From: Tremella fuciformis
Taxonomy: Eukaryota; Basidiomycota; Tremellomycetes; Tremellales; Tremellaceae
NCBI GenBank assembly: GCA_032768795.1
Contig: CP136490.1
Coordinates: forward strand, 4,464,001 to 4,528,000
Length of the DNA: 64,000 nucleotides
Direction of reading: 5' to 3'
Below are positions 34,244 through 44,759 of this stretch, one piece after another. Below the pieces are notes generated by a model. That model ran no database searches. It saw only the letters and a program-made list of their open reading frames with translations, and was not told the origin of the DNA. The translations under genes and the position numbers were made by a program. The number at the start of each line of letters is the position of its first letter. The stretch's first letter is position 1.

Positions 34244-36544
34244 TCAATCAATGTCCAGTTGAGGTTGTGCCGTCCACCAACGTCCGACTCCTCTTCGCTG
34301 TTGTCCCAAGTGAGGTTTTGTCCGGGGCCTGCGCATTGTTCGCCTCTCTTTATTCACGCCCGCAGTCGCTTCTGCGAACGCTGCAATCACGGCTGATGCC
34401 ACTCCGCTCTCCCCCGCTGCCCAAGTCGCCGAGCTCACACTAGTCATCTTGGTTCCAGCCAGAAGTTGCTTGCCACCAGCGGACGAGCTTTCCGAGGACG
34501 CTGTCACCGTCTCGGTCACTGTCACTGTGGTCATGTGATCATCCTCTGTCGTTGTGACGGCGACCGCTTTCTCGTCCGTGTCGTCGGGGACGTCACAGTC
34601 ATCATCATCGCCTTCACCCGACGTTTCGACAAGAGTGGTCTTATCGGACCCGTCTGTTCCGTCATCGCAATCGTCGTCATCGTCACTCCCTGAGGTGGTA
34701 ACAAGAGTAGTCCCTTTCGAATCTTCCGGTTCTTCGTCACAGTCGTCATCGTTGGTGGTCTCTGTCGGATTGGTGGCTAACGCTATCGTGGTGTTCTTGC
34801 CTCCGCCATCATCGTCATCGCAGTCGCCATCATCGTCCCCAGGAGCAGCTACCAAAGTTTCCGCAAGCAGCTCGCTGCCTGTAGGCCTTGCAAACCCGCC
34901 ATCGTCACTCGAGGAGTGGGCTTTCCCGGTCTCCTTTGCGGAGTTGCCATCCGAGGTGGCCCCCGTCTTCACCTCCTCATCGCCATGATGACCGGCGCCA
35001 TGGCTATGCCCACTGTGTGAAGAGGTCTTGCTCGCCTTCTTGTCTTCGCCAGAAATGGTCTTGTCAGAGGGTTTTCGAGAAGACCCTTCACCAGACCCTC
35101 CATCGTTGCTGCCTTCGCCGGATGGATCGCTCGAATTCGATTTCGAGGAATCAGCCAGGAGGTCCGTCCCACCTCCGACCGCGAGGTCTGATGATCCGGT
35201 GGGCGCCTGGGTGAACTGCCCGATGGTTGAAGACCCAATTGTGAATATTGGCCCGTTGTTTGTGCTGGAGCTTGAGGTTGTTGGGTCGGGCATGGTAAAT
35301 ACGGGATCTGAGAAGGGATTAGTCGCGGTCGTTGTGCTTGACGATGCTGTCGTTGTGGACGAAGACGAAGACGAGGAAGAGGTCGTTGATGACGAGGACG
35401 AAGACGGAAGTGTGAATGGGGTGTAGCTGATAGTCGAAGTCGTGGTGCTTGAGGAAGTCGAGGTCGTAGGGCTTGTCGTGCTTGGCGTCGACGCAGTAGA
35501 TCTGGGACTCTCGGAGGTCTGGATAGCTACTGCAGACGAAGAGCTCGTAGTTGAGCGAGTGCTTGTTGATGTCTCGTCTCCAGCTGTAACAGTGGTGCCG
35601 TCAGAACTCGAAGAGGAAGAGGAGGAGGAAGGGGTGCTGGACGAAGCAGTGACCGAGGTCGAAGACGAGGAGGTTGTCGCCGCCGTAGACTTCTCAGAGG
35701 TCTGTATGGCAATGACTGAAGTGTCGGAATCGGTATCTGTATTGCTCGAGCTCGTCGAGTGCGATGTAGTTGTCGAGGACGTCTGCACAACGACCGACGT
35801 CGAGGTTTGAACGACTACTACGACGCTGGACGAGGTCTTGGGAGGGTCGGTCGTCTTGCTTGTCGTGGGGGTCACCGTCACTGTGACTGGCGGAGGGGTG
35901 CTCGTGGTCTTCGGCACAGCGGGAGTTGTGGTAGTCGTAGTCTGCAAGCCCTTGGCCTTGGCATTCGCGCCCAAGGAGATCGTCTGGTCCCAGACCGAGC
36001 TGCTTGCAGCTGTCGATGCATCTGGCAGTACAAGACCAGATGGAAGCAGAGCACCACTGGAGCTACTCCTATCAGCGCTGTGTAGCAATGCGATGCACAT
36101 GACTTACCAGCCGAGGACGGCGTAGGTGGTCGGGTCGAGCAAATAACCGCCGGCGGTATTATCCCATAGCTCGTTGACGCTGGTATCCCACTTCAAGTCT
36201 CTGCTCAATAGGTACTCCACCTGCATGTTCTCCAATGACATGTAGCACCCCGGAGCCGAGCCACCGCCCGAGGCAGTGAGACCGGCGTATATCGCCATGT
36301 TGCTCTTCAAGCCCAGACCGGCCGAGGAGAACGGCCAGTTGACCGTCGACGTGCCGCCTGTGCAGATTGGTACCATCGCAGTGATACTTTGCGGGCTGGT
36401 GGTGTTGTCGATCTCGGCAAGGATGACACAGCCACTCGAGGCAGTCATCGTCCATGACCCCGAGCCATCGGCTTTGACTCCGAAAGCCAGTAGGATGGGA
36501 AGAAGGGGGAGCAAGTGCCTCCAGAGCATGCCCACGCTTGACAT
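34244..36544 (-). CDS. secreted Ser/Thr-rich cell-wall-type protein with acidic Cys repeats
   Basis: Two exons (36108-36544 and 34244-36062, 45-nt intron) give 751 residues. The start at 36544 begins a signal peptide (MLWRHLLPLLPILLAFGVKA). A globular N-terminal domain of about 150 residues follows, with several Cys (SGCVILAEIDNTTSPQSI, CYMSLENMQVEYLLSRDLKW). Then come several hundred residues of Thr/Ser/Pro repeats, a His-rich patch (HSGHSHGAGHHG), and four imperfect acidic repeats of about 24 residues, each with one Cys inside an Asp run (DDDGDCDDDD, NDDDCDEE, DDDDDCDDG, DDDDCDVPDD) followed by a Thr-Thr-Leu/Ile-Val-like strand. The C-terminus is basic. No convincing GPI signal was seen; a last-intron alternative near 34330 could change the end. 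Confidence 0.82.
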
Positions 36545-37302
36545 GGTGCCCGATTCCTCGAATGTGGGGCAATAGGCTTGATCAGAGTAGAATTGGCTTG
36601 CAAACAAGGAATGTGAGGGGCGTTCCACCGCCTAATTAGCCCAACGAGAAAGTACGAAAGAAAGAGCTGAAAACGAGATACAGAGAGATATGGCTACCGA
36701 GGAGAGGTTGAAAGGCTTGCGGGCCCATCGATACCCTTGTCTTGAGCTGCACCGCCGTGTGCCCATTTGACCCTGGCAAGAAGTGGTCGTTTGACAGGCA
36801 GGGGCAAATCAGTATTGCTGCCTTGCAGCCAGGGGTTAGCATTCAAAGGCATCATCCGCCACGGCATCTCCCTTTGACAGCCCGAGCATTCGGTCAGCTT
36901 CCTCCCACGCTTCTGAACTTTGGCGGAACGAGTCTGCAGCAGTCTCGCGAGCCCCTTTTCTGTATGGACTGTTTGCTAGTGAGACGATGAACGAGGAAAA
37001 CATTGTTCACTAGGGAGGCAACTGCCAGCCATAGTGACATGAGTACCGTGAGAAAGCCTTTCCCGGCTATCGCCGCCGTAGTTCAGCCGATCTCTCCGGC
37101 GTCGGGCAACCCGGAGACGGATGGGACAGTCGAGGTATAAAGGCCCGCTTCCCATGCTACTTCCACACCTTCAGTTCTCTCGGGAATAGATGACTCCTCG
37201 TCAAGCGCATACGCAGCGCGCACCTTGAGCTGCAATCTTGTCTCCTGCGAACCTACTCGACTAAAGGACTGACGTGGCCCCTTCATCGCCCCATCTCCCA
37301 CC
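36545..37302. promoter_or_regulatory. divergent promoter region, secreted protein / Yippee gene
   Basis: About 760 bp between divergent starts. A TATAAAG box for the plus-strand gene sits at 37136. No additional gene was supported. Confidence 0.5.
37136..37142 (+). promoter_or_regulatory. TATA box of the Yippee-like gene
   Basis: TATAAAG about 165 bp upstream of the ATG at 37303, on the coding strand. Confidence 0.5.
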
Positions 37303-37865
37303 ATGGGTCGCACCTTCCGGATCTACCTTGCTGGTGAAGCGACCTTTCTCTGTAGACAGTGCGGGAACCATCTGGCAGTGAAAGAGAGCGTCATGTCCAC
37401 TGTGGGTCTACTGCCAGGCTGTGGCTTCCGCTGACTGTATAAGCAATTCACAGGCCAGCACGGCCGGGCGATGCTCGTACAGCAGGTGTGAGTCCGAGTC
37501 GCGGAATGTTTCGGGAAGCTCATCGACAGGGTCAATGTGTACACCGGGGAAGCTGAGGAGCGAGAGATGCGTACAGGGAAGCACACTGTGCGCGACCTCT
37601 TCTGCAAAGTTTGTCATACCCTCCTTGGGTGGAAATACGTATGTCGTCCGGGCATTTGCCACCCACACTCCAGGCCGCCCCATGAGGAAGACGCTCTAAT
37701 GCGCAGGACTTTGCCTATGAGCACGATCAGAAGTACAAAGAGGGACGATTTATCCTCGAGAAGATGATGATTGTCGAGAAGCAAGAACCGTTGCCTCAAC
37801 CGCTGGACCGGGCCAGACCACGAATCGACGAAGTCCCGATAAGGGAGCTTCTCGCCAAGGTGTAA
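37303..37865 (+). CDS. Yippee-like zinc-binding protein
   Basis: Four short exons (37303-37401, 37444-37487, 37530-37638, 37707-37865) give 136 residues. The Yippee/Mis18 fold is shown by two CxxC knuckles, CRQCGNHLA and CKVCHTLLGWKY, plus FTGQHGRAMLV, the segment ending EEREMRTGKHTVRDLF, and QKYKEGRFILEKM. The zinc-binding Cys pairs and the GWKY motif are intact. Family members are small conserved eukaryotic proteins linked to cell-cycle or ubiquitin-ligase functions; the role here cannot be read from sequence. The last about 30 residues, rich in Pro and Arg, go beyond the usual end. The third intron is 68 nt. Confidence 0.93.
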
Positions 37866-38814
37866 CGTTCAATTCTCAAAGTCGACCGCTTCGACCCTGT
37901 ATCGATCAATCCAACCTTGTCAAGCCCCGCACGTTTCTGTATACCACAATGCTTGTATACCTGTATCCCATCAACGGCACCTCAGCAATCGATATGTTGA
38001 AACCTTTGTTCGACCCCACCAATCACCGCGACTCCCACGTGAGGCGAGTCGGCTTTATTCGTCATAGAATCTGTTGCAACATTCGTATGCAGAGACAACA
38101 GCGAGCATACTGATAGCGGGTTCATGCGCACAGTCAACGGCATGAGCAGGCAGCCGTTGACAATCGCTTACATTTGCCGGTCTTTGGCGGATAACCGATT
38201 TACAGCGATGAGTACGAACCGACTTAGGACGCAATCTTCTGCTCTCAACCGCCTTGCTACTATCTGTCCCTTTGCCTACGTCGATGACTTCAGACACTCC
38301 TTCGGAATCGGGGGCAATGGTCACCTACCCCGGCCGTGAGGGGTCGGATCTTACGGATCTGCATCTGGTTCCCACCCCTTGCACGGTCAAGCCCCTCGGT
38401 TGAGAGCCACCTCCTTACAGAGGAGTGACACTCTCCCACAGATCAATCAAAGGCATCACTCACCTGACCCCACTAACAAAGGAGACTCATGGAGGTGTCA
38501 CTCCCTTTCATCGCGCCAAGAGCCGGGTGGGTCCAGGGGCGTGGGAGGAGGGGGCGGACTGGTTGGAGCAGGAGCAGCAAGGTCAACGGGACCGTGAGAA
38601 CGCCGTACCGTCGAGGGGGGCACCATGAATGGAAGGCGGGCTGATCGGCAGGCGCGTGCTCCACGCCTCTGGTCCGCCTTTTCTTCCCGTGGTGACTGCT
38701 TTATTCTTACTCCTTCGTTTCGTTCGATAAGACCGTGGGTGTGGGCCTTACGATTGATCTCGCCCCCCAAGTATACATTGCTTTTCTCACCATCTGCGCT
38801 CAACCCCGCACACC
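37866..38814. other. long upstream region of the homeodomain gene
   Basis: About 950 bp with no supported gene. It includes the Yippee 3' end and, near the ATG, a likely long leader. Minus-strand frames crossing it have no family features and look like chance. Confidence 0.5.
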
Positions 38815-40069
38815 ATGTCTGCTTCACCTTTCGGGTCTGTCTCGCCTGATGAAAAGTCACCCCGCACGCCAACTTTGGGCATGGGTATGTCGCGCGAGCT
38901 GCCCCTCCCGAACACTCAGCGGTGGTCATCTTCCCCGGCATCTCATGCGTTGACTTTGCGCGCGGGATCTTCTTCTTCCTCTGGTTCGGTCTGTGGCTCG
39001 TCCCGCCGCTCTCCGCCCACTGCCGAGTTACACTCCGGCATGATACCCCCTCCGACGGTCTATCGCTCACCACCCGTACTGCCCCGCATTCAGACCGCCG
39101 ATCCGCTCGCCTCCCCCACCCAGACCGTTCAGGGCGTAGCGGTCGAAGTGACCGGCGAGCACAAGCGCATCAACGGGGATTTTGTACTGTCATCGCCCCC
39201 CAAGCGACATCGCCGGGACGTCTCGCACTCGTCCATCTCCGCCTATCCGACACCGGCGCGTAGCAACGACTCCCTCGCTGGGAGCGCTACGAGGTACTGG
39301 TCTCCGCCCAAGCCCACGCATGTTGAGCCGTATCGCCACCCTCAGCAAACCCACCTTACGCCGCTGTTGGCGAGACCGCGACTGTCGATTCATCCGTATG
39401 CGGGACCACAACCCCAACCTGTGCATCATGACGCGCGCTTTTACTCGGCTTGCGCAATCCGGCCTCAGCTGCAAGCTGGTCTCTTTGGCCCTGGCTTACC
39501 TGGGCCCGAGGGCAGGGGCTGTAGTCCGGCGAGTGCTATCAGCTCCGGCCCTGGCTTCAAAGCTCCCAGAAAGCGTGGTTTGTTCTTACCACGACGTGGG
39601 CGAACGTGAGCTGATAAAAAAGCCGACGACAACCAGCTTGCGATCCTCCTGGAGACATTTGAGCGTACTTCTTACCCCAGCACTGAGGAAAGGGAACAGC
39701 TGGCTCGCAAGCTGGGCATGACTTCTCGTTCCGTGCAGATTTGGGTATGTCTGTCTCTCTTTCACTTGCTCCGACTCTAATTGTCAGTTCCAGAACCGTC
39801 GGCGCGCAGTCAAGGTCGAACATCAGTCTGCGTTGCAACGTGCCGAAGCTCAATCAGCTTCGTCGACCATGGGCCCGTCCTATGCGCGGGGTTTGCCCAT
39901 GTTCGAAGACCAGGATCCCGTCAAACGGGGTGGTCTCCCTGGTCCCTACTCTCACTTGGAGCAGGTGTTCTGGGGCCGCCCTCAGCAGCCTGCTCCCGTG
40001 TATGAGCACGAGCCCCGAGGTCTGTGGCACGGGGTGAAGCGCGAAGTATCCCCGATGGACCGTTATTGA
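38815..40069 (+). CDS. homeodomain transcription factor
   Basis: Three exons (38815-39574, 39623-39744, 39788-40069) give 387 residues. The N-terminal 250 residues are Ser/Pro-rich and disordered, with a basic KRHRRD patch. The homeodomain starts near residue 253: DDNQLAILLETFERTSYPST, then REQLARKLGMTSRSVQIW. A 43-nt intron follows between W and F of the recognition helix, ahead of FQNRRRAVK. The WFQNRR core is intact, and the lack of a visible three-residue loop insertion suggests the typical rather than the TALE class. The C-terminus contains VFWGRPQQPAP and ends RY. The first intron (48 nt) removes an in-frame stop. Not obviously one of the mating-type HD proteins, as no partner gene lies beside it. 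Confidence 0.92.
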
Positions 40070-40231
40070 AACAGTCCGCTGCGAGGAAACAATAGAAAAG
40101 TGCAAAAACGGGCAGGAGAAGTAAAGACAATACATGTACAACTAGTTGAGAGCACTCCTTAGATTGGGGATTTGTTTGTAGGACATGACAGGTACCGCAT
40201 GTATCACTTGCTGCCAATGTCCTCCATGCTC

Positions 40232-41450
40232 TCAATCATCGTCCCGTCCGCCTACACTGCCTCGACTGCGACTTCTCGATAGTGATAGACCCTCGGCTCC
40301 TACTAACGCAGCGTACTGTCCGCGCTTCGGATCATTCTGTCGTTTGGCCAGAGTCTTTTGCACCTTTCTTTCTGGCCGGACAACAATCACCGGTACAGGC
40401 GAATGAGAGACTGCGAAGCGCGACACTGAGCCCATGCCGGGTGCTGAAGTCAGTTACGTTGACCTATAGGCCGCTGTAGTCTCACCTCCCAGTACCTTGC
40501 CCCATGATTGTAACCTAGACCGGGTACCTTTTGTACCCACAATGAGAGCTGTACCGTCAGTAATGAGAACAAAGGAGCGGGGTGACTTGCAGTCTGGTCG
40601 GTAAAGAGCAATCATCTTCATGAGCATCTCGGTGACGCGCCCAGCGACAAACTCGACGATCACGGATATCTGAAGTCAGCGCGAGCCCTATAGTATGCAT
40701 GATGTAGAGATCCAGAGCGAAGAATGGGGTGACTCACCCGGCGATTCTCTGCTTCATTGTTCTTGTCCAGTACAGTCGCGAGCAGTTGATGGGCATCTTC
40801 ACGGAACTCGTCTTGATTGGCAGCGTTCGTTCGTTCTACTCCGTCAGCTCTTACACATTTCTTAAGATCGTGCCAAGACTCGCCTCCTTCGTCGAGCTCT
40901 ATGACGCGAATAGCCACGACCTCATCGCCGTCCTCCACCAGCTCCGACATCAACCAATCCAGCGCCTCGTCTCCTGCCTCGTCTGCAGACACAGCCACCG
41001 CAAACACTCTCGTATTTCTCGACCTCTTGTAGCCCTCACTCTTTGCCTGGTGTGTCAGCCTGAGTCCCATCTGGGTCCTTTCTGATCACCCACCTGACAT
41101 GTGTAGGCAAACAAGGTCGTCGGACCAGCCTCAAATGCCTCGAAGCCGACCTTCTTCCTGTACTTCCCCTCTATTGCCCCTTGTCCACTACTACCACTCC
41201 TAGTGCGGGGCAGGCCGATGCCTCCGCTCATTGGCGTGAGCGTCCCGGACTGGGACGGGGAGTCAAGGTACTTTGACTTGTCCGGGAGAACTACGGAGAC
41301 GCGAGAAGACGAGAGGGACGAGGTGAGCTGGGGTGGTGTGGGTGTGAGCAGCGGCGTGCCCGCTGGTGAGAGTGCCGAGGATGTCGGTAGCAGGCCCGAG
41401 CCCGAAGGCGACGAGTTGTGTTTCCGCAAGGCAGGTCGCATCGCAGACAT
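40232..41450 (-). CDS. universal stress protein (UspA) domain protein
   Basis: Four exons (41094-41450, 40738-41046, 40486-40669, 40232-40443; the second and third introns are 68 and 42 nt). The N-terminal 100 residues are Ser/Thr/Pro-rich with SP sites (possible phosphorylation region) and end in RKKVGFEAFEAGPTTLF. The Usp domain follows: RVFAVAVSADEAGDEALDWL, a region ending DGDEVVAIRVIEL, ISVIVEFVAGRVTEML, the nucleotide-binding-type GTKGTRSRLQS and GSVSRFAVSHSPVPVIVVRP. These are the classic strand-helix-strand and GxxGS/SHSPVPVIVV features of fungal Usp proteins. A short basic, Ser/Arg-rich tail ends in DDD. Precise ligand or role unknown. Confidence 0.9.
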
Positions 41451-41739
41451 ATCTTCGCCGAGATGCGGATCGTAGCGCAGTTGGGAGTACGGTCGAAGGT
41501 GTCAACTTCCTGGCTATCGATATACGTGTCTTGCGCGCACGAGACCGTGTCCCTCACAGCGTCGCTTGAGGACAGCACGTGTGATGAGAGTACGAGTATA
41601 GATGTGGAAAGAGAGAAAGGCGGGAATCGGAGATGGACTGCAGTGGGCCGTCGTCGGGTAATCCGTCTCCGAGATCGCTCGTCTTGGCGTCCACAGCCCC
41701 GGCGGCTTCCCAGCGTTGTGTTTCGTCCAAGAGGAGGAC
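41451..41739. promoter_or_regulatory. divergent promoter, Usp protein / ARV1
   Basis: 289 bp between divergent starts; no obvious TATA box. Confidence 0.45.
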
Positions 41740-42757
41740 ATGCCGGTCTGCGTGCACTGCGCGCACCCCGCCAGGCATGTCTATACCACCTACAAGACCA
41801 AGTCGAACATCCGGCTGTCCATCTGCGTGAGCGGTCGCTCCCTCTTGGCTTGCAACGTGACCAATGCGCAGGAACGATGCGATCAATTCGTCGACCCGCT
41901 CATCGAGCACCCACCGCTGATCATACTGCTGGACCTCGTGTTGCTAAAGCCAAGAGTGTATCTGCATCTCCTATACAACAGGGGAACCACGCCTCACGAT
42001 GCTGAGATCTCGAAAGAGGCAGAGGCACACGAGCTGGCGGAGCGAGAGACCGCCCGAGGTCAGTCGGTGCAGCGGGATTTGATACGACTGGCGGCCATTG
42101 CGACGGCCGCCGAGACGGCCCTGCGAGTCCCAAAGACTCAAATGATTGGTCCCCGTCACCTGCTTCAGGCCGCCACGGGTGCTTTTGTTGAGCTCGGCAC
42201 TCAACACCTTGCCACTCTCGCCCTGGCCCTTGCGTTGTTGAGGACCCGTAATTGGTATCCCGCTCGTCAGTACAGCCCGAAGCAGAGGCCAGATGGTCGA
42301 CAGAAGGACTTCCTGTGGGTCGACATCTCTCCGAATACCCTCCTCTGACAGTGGAAACAGCCCGAGTCTCATTCCGCTCACACTGTTGTATGCTTCGATA
42401 CTGCCATTGCTGCTTCAGCTTGTCTTGTCGATATGGTACGCTCCATCGGCGGCTCACCACGAAGCTCTCCCGACTTTGAGGGACATGCCGATATTCGACT
42501 CGCTGCCCGCTGCCATACAAAATCTTCTCCCGGCAGGTCTTCGAGTCGTTGTCAAATCAGCACAGGCCGACATACAAATGCTGTGGTGCAACTCAGATCG
42601 CATCTGGGCAGGCACTCGTCTACTAGGTGGCATGTCGTCAGGATTCGGTCTACGAGTGGTCTTGCCGACACGACCATGGGAGACGACGGCGCTGGTGCTA
42701 GCCGGCTGGCTGGCCGGATCAATCAACACTGGACTCGTCGAACATTCGATTGCATAA
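41740..42757 (+). CDS. ARV1: ARV1 sterol/GPI-intermediate homeostasis protein
   Basis: ER membrane protein affecting sterol distribution and GPI synthesis. Exons 41740-41826, 41872-42314 and 42352-42757 give 311 residues. The Arv1 homology domain is clear: CVHCAHPARHVYTTY, IRLSIC joined by the 45-nt intron to ERCDQFVD, forming the second CxxC, and LLDLVLLKPRVYLHLLYNR. Hydrophobic segments follow: TLALALALL, IPLTLLYASILPLLLQLVLS and a C-terminal LVLAGWLAGSINTGL. A 42-nt segment at 42127-42168 has intron-like ends and length divisible by three, so it may be a further intron or be retained. The gene converges on the next one, with 34 bp between stop codons. Confidence 0.92.
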
Positions 42758-42791
42758 AATCTGGGAAAATATTTCAAAATCGCGCTATGGG

Positions 42792-43886
42792 TTACCATGC
42801 CCCCGCTTGTAGGCTTGGTCGTCTTTCCTTGAAACTACTGGATCTCCAATTATCTTCGACGGTGTCGTAATTGTATCTGCTACGGTCGTGAGCATCTCGC
42901 TGAGCCTGTTTCGAATAGATGGACTCTTTGCGCTTCGGGTAGCTTTCAAAGCTCAGCAAGTCTCCTGGCGTTGGCCACCGCGACTCGACGGCCAAGCCCG
43001 ACTCCTCGTCCTCCACTATGCTCACACGCTGACTGTCTTGAGTTGCATCAGTCTTGCGCAAGCGCAAAAATGACACGACATTTACGTCTGTCTGCGTATT
43101 GTTGAACGCAGTTGCCGCCGTTTCCAGATGCTCGGTTTTGGAAAGCCAGATTGATTCTGAGCCAAGAGTAAACATGGCACCTTCGGTATCGTCGCGGAGT
43201 TCTTCAGGGATGCGCATTTCCAAGCGTCCCGGCCGAACGGCTACCACGATGGGCAGCGTCCACCCCGAATCCCCCTCGGTCAGAGTCACAGTGAGTTCAC
43301 TTCTACATTTGTCCTCGGCTAATCTGGCTTGCACTGCCATGAACCCATTATCTTCGGGCAAGAAATCGTATTCCAGCCTGGTGAGCATCCCCGGTCCCCA
43401 TACATCTCTGATCGAATTCACGATCTCTTCAGGGACGTATTCGCGCGGGTCGATGCAACTGAGAATTTCGAATACGAGTGGCGCGCCATCGAGCATATCA
43501 GGAGTGGCATAAGACGGCCCCTGGCTGATACTCTCGTTGCCGATTCTCATCTTACTCAAGGAAGTGCTCGTACTGCGTCGCACGAGGGTCGAGAATGATG
43601 ACATCGATCGCGCGAGACTGCTTGTTGTCGAGGACCGAGAGAGGGGCGGGGGCGTCTCAGAAGGTGATGTCTCAGTCGGCGAAGGCGGCGTAGGTAGTAT
43701 GATCGCGAGGCAAGATGGTGTTGTGTCTACTACGGCCCATTCTGCCATTCCACACGACGGTTCCGATTGCAAGTGTGAGTATGCCTCGCGCGATCGGAAC
43801 GTGACCGGCCGAGACAGTAACATTTCTTGGTTTGCAAGGATTGTCCGGGCATTGGATGCCAGGGTGATGGGGAAAATAGTGCTCAT
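42792..43886 (-). CDS. orphan tandem family 3, member A
   Basis: Intronless, 364 residues. The start at 43886 (MSTIFPITL) is chosen because it aligns with the paralog at 44760-45923; the open frame continues upstream. Shared blocks: an N-terminal helix, LLSRPVTFRSREA, WAVVDTTPS, a Ser-rich linker with SSLARSMSSFSTLVRR, MLDGAPLVFEILSCIDPREY with VPEEI, GDSGWTLPIVVAVRPGRLEM with RIPEEL, WLSKTEHLETA, FLRLRKTD and the extreme C-terminus (RDAHDRSRYNYD, then SSSFKERRPSL, GAW). No signal peptide or membrane helix. Function unknown. Confidence 0.82.
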   Translation of the reverse strand: MSTIFPITLASNARTILANQEMLLSRPVTFRSREAYSHLQSEPSCGMAEWAVVDTTPSCLAIILPTPPSPTETSPSETPPPLSRSSTTSSLARSMSSFSTLVRRSTSTSLSKMRIGNESISQGPSYATPDMLDGAPLVFEILSCIDPREYVPEEIVNSIRDVWGPGMLTRLEYDFLPEDNGFMAVQARLAEDKCRSELTVTLTEGDSGWTLPIVVAVRPGRLEMRIPEELRDDTEGAMFTLGSESIWLSKTEHLETAATAFNNTQTDVNVVSFLRLRKTDATQDSQRVSIVEDEESGLAVESRWPTPGDLLSFESYPKRKESIYSKQAQRDAHDRSRYNYDTVEDNWRSSSFKERRPSLQAGAW

Positions 43887-44759
43887 ACTCGTGTAAGCCG
43901 TTATAGTGCACTTGAGTCTTTTTTTTGGCCTGCAAGGGGCTTGAGGAGGCGTTGTCTGGAAAGCCGATGATATATCGCTTAATGACGAGGCACTCACTAT
44001 AGTCTGGTGCCAAGCGGTTGGCAGGGGTACCAAGGAGGCGGGCGGCATCTGATGCCCCTCTATTGACGGACTTTGCGGAGCAACGCTCTTTATTACCCAA
44101 CCACGCTGAGCGGAGTGTTGCTACCCTATCTGCAGATTGGTGGTGACCTTGCAATTCTCACCCGAAACGCCTCATGTAAGTGCAAGATCCTTTATATATC
44201 CCTCACACCAAGTCCTCATTACCACTTTTATTGTTGACCGAGCCGCATAATGTCACCGGGACCGCAATATGCTGAAACGGAATCTGAGCCCATGTTTGCG
44301 GCACGAGAATGACGTGGCGACTCATATGGCGACATCCGTTGCGGACTGAGAACGAGCCTTTTGTTCCGTGCGAATACAGAGTCCGTCGTATACATCGGAT
44401 TGCAAAGACCATCGATATGTACGATACACTCGATGAGGGCTCTTGAACCATTGACGGGTAATGCTCAATGGCAGGAGACGACAACTTCAGTTGGAAGAGC
44501 ACAGCCACACAGTCCCAACGAATAGGGCCCATTGTGCTCGAAAGCGCTCTACACTGCAAGCGACTTGGCAGAGGGTAAGAATCGCTCAATGCTAGATCGC
44601 ATCAGAGGAAGAGTGGGTAGGTCACGGGTCAATCATGCAGGTCGACAGCCACGCGACCTGAGTTCGCCTGGACAGTATATCAAGCTGCTGCTGTTATGTA
44701 CGCTCAACTGCAACTGCATGACCGACTTCAATCACTCGAACGAATATGTGAGCTACGCA
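43887..44759. other. interval between family 3 members
   Basis: About 870 bp. It holds the promoter of member A. A minus-strand frame near 44203-44540 has some codon-like character but no family motif, start or splice support. No gene called. Confidence 0.4.

Noticed and set aside
34888..36125. Several plus-strand frames rich in Val/Glu or Arg
   Set aside because: They are shadows of the Ser/Thr-rich secreted protein on the other strand; low-complexity repeats keep other frames open.
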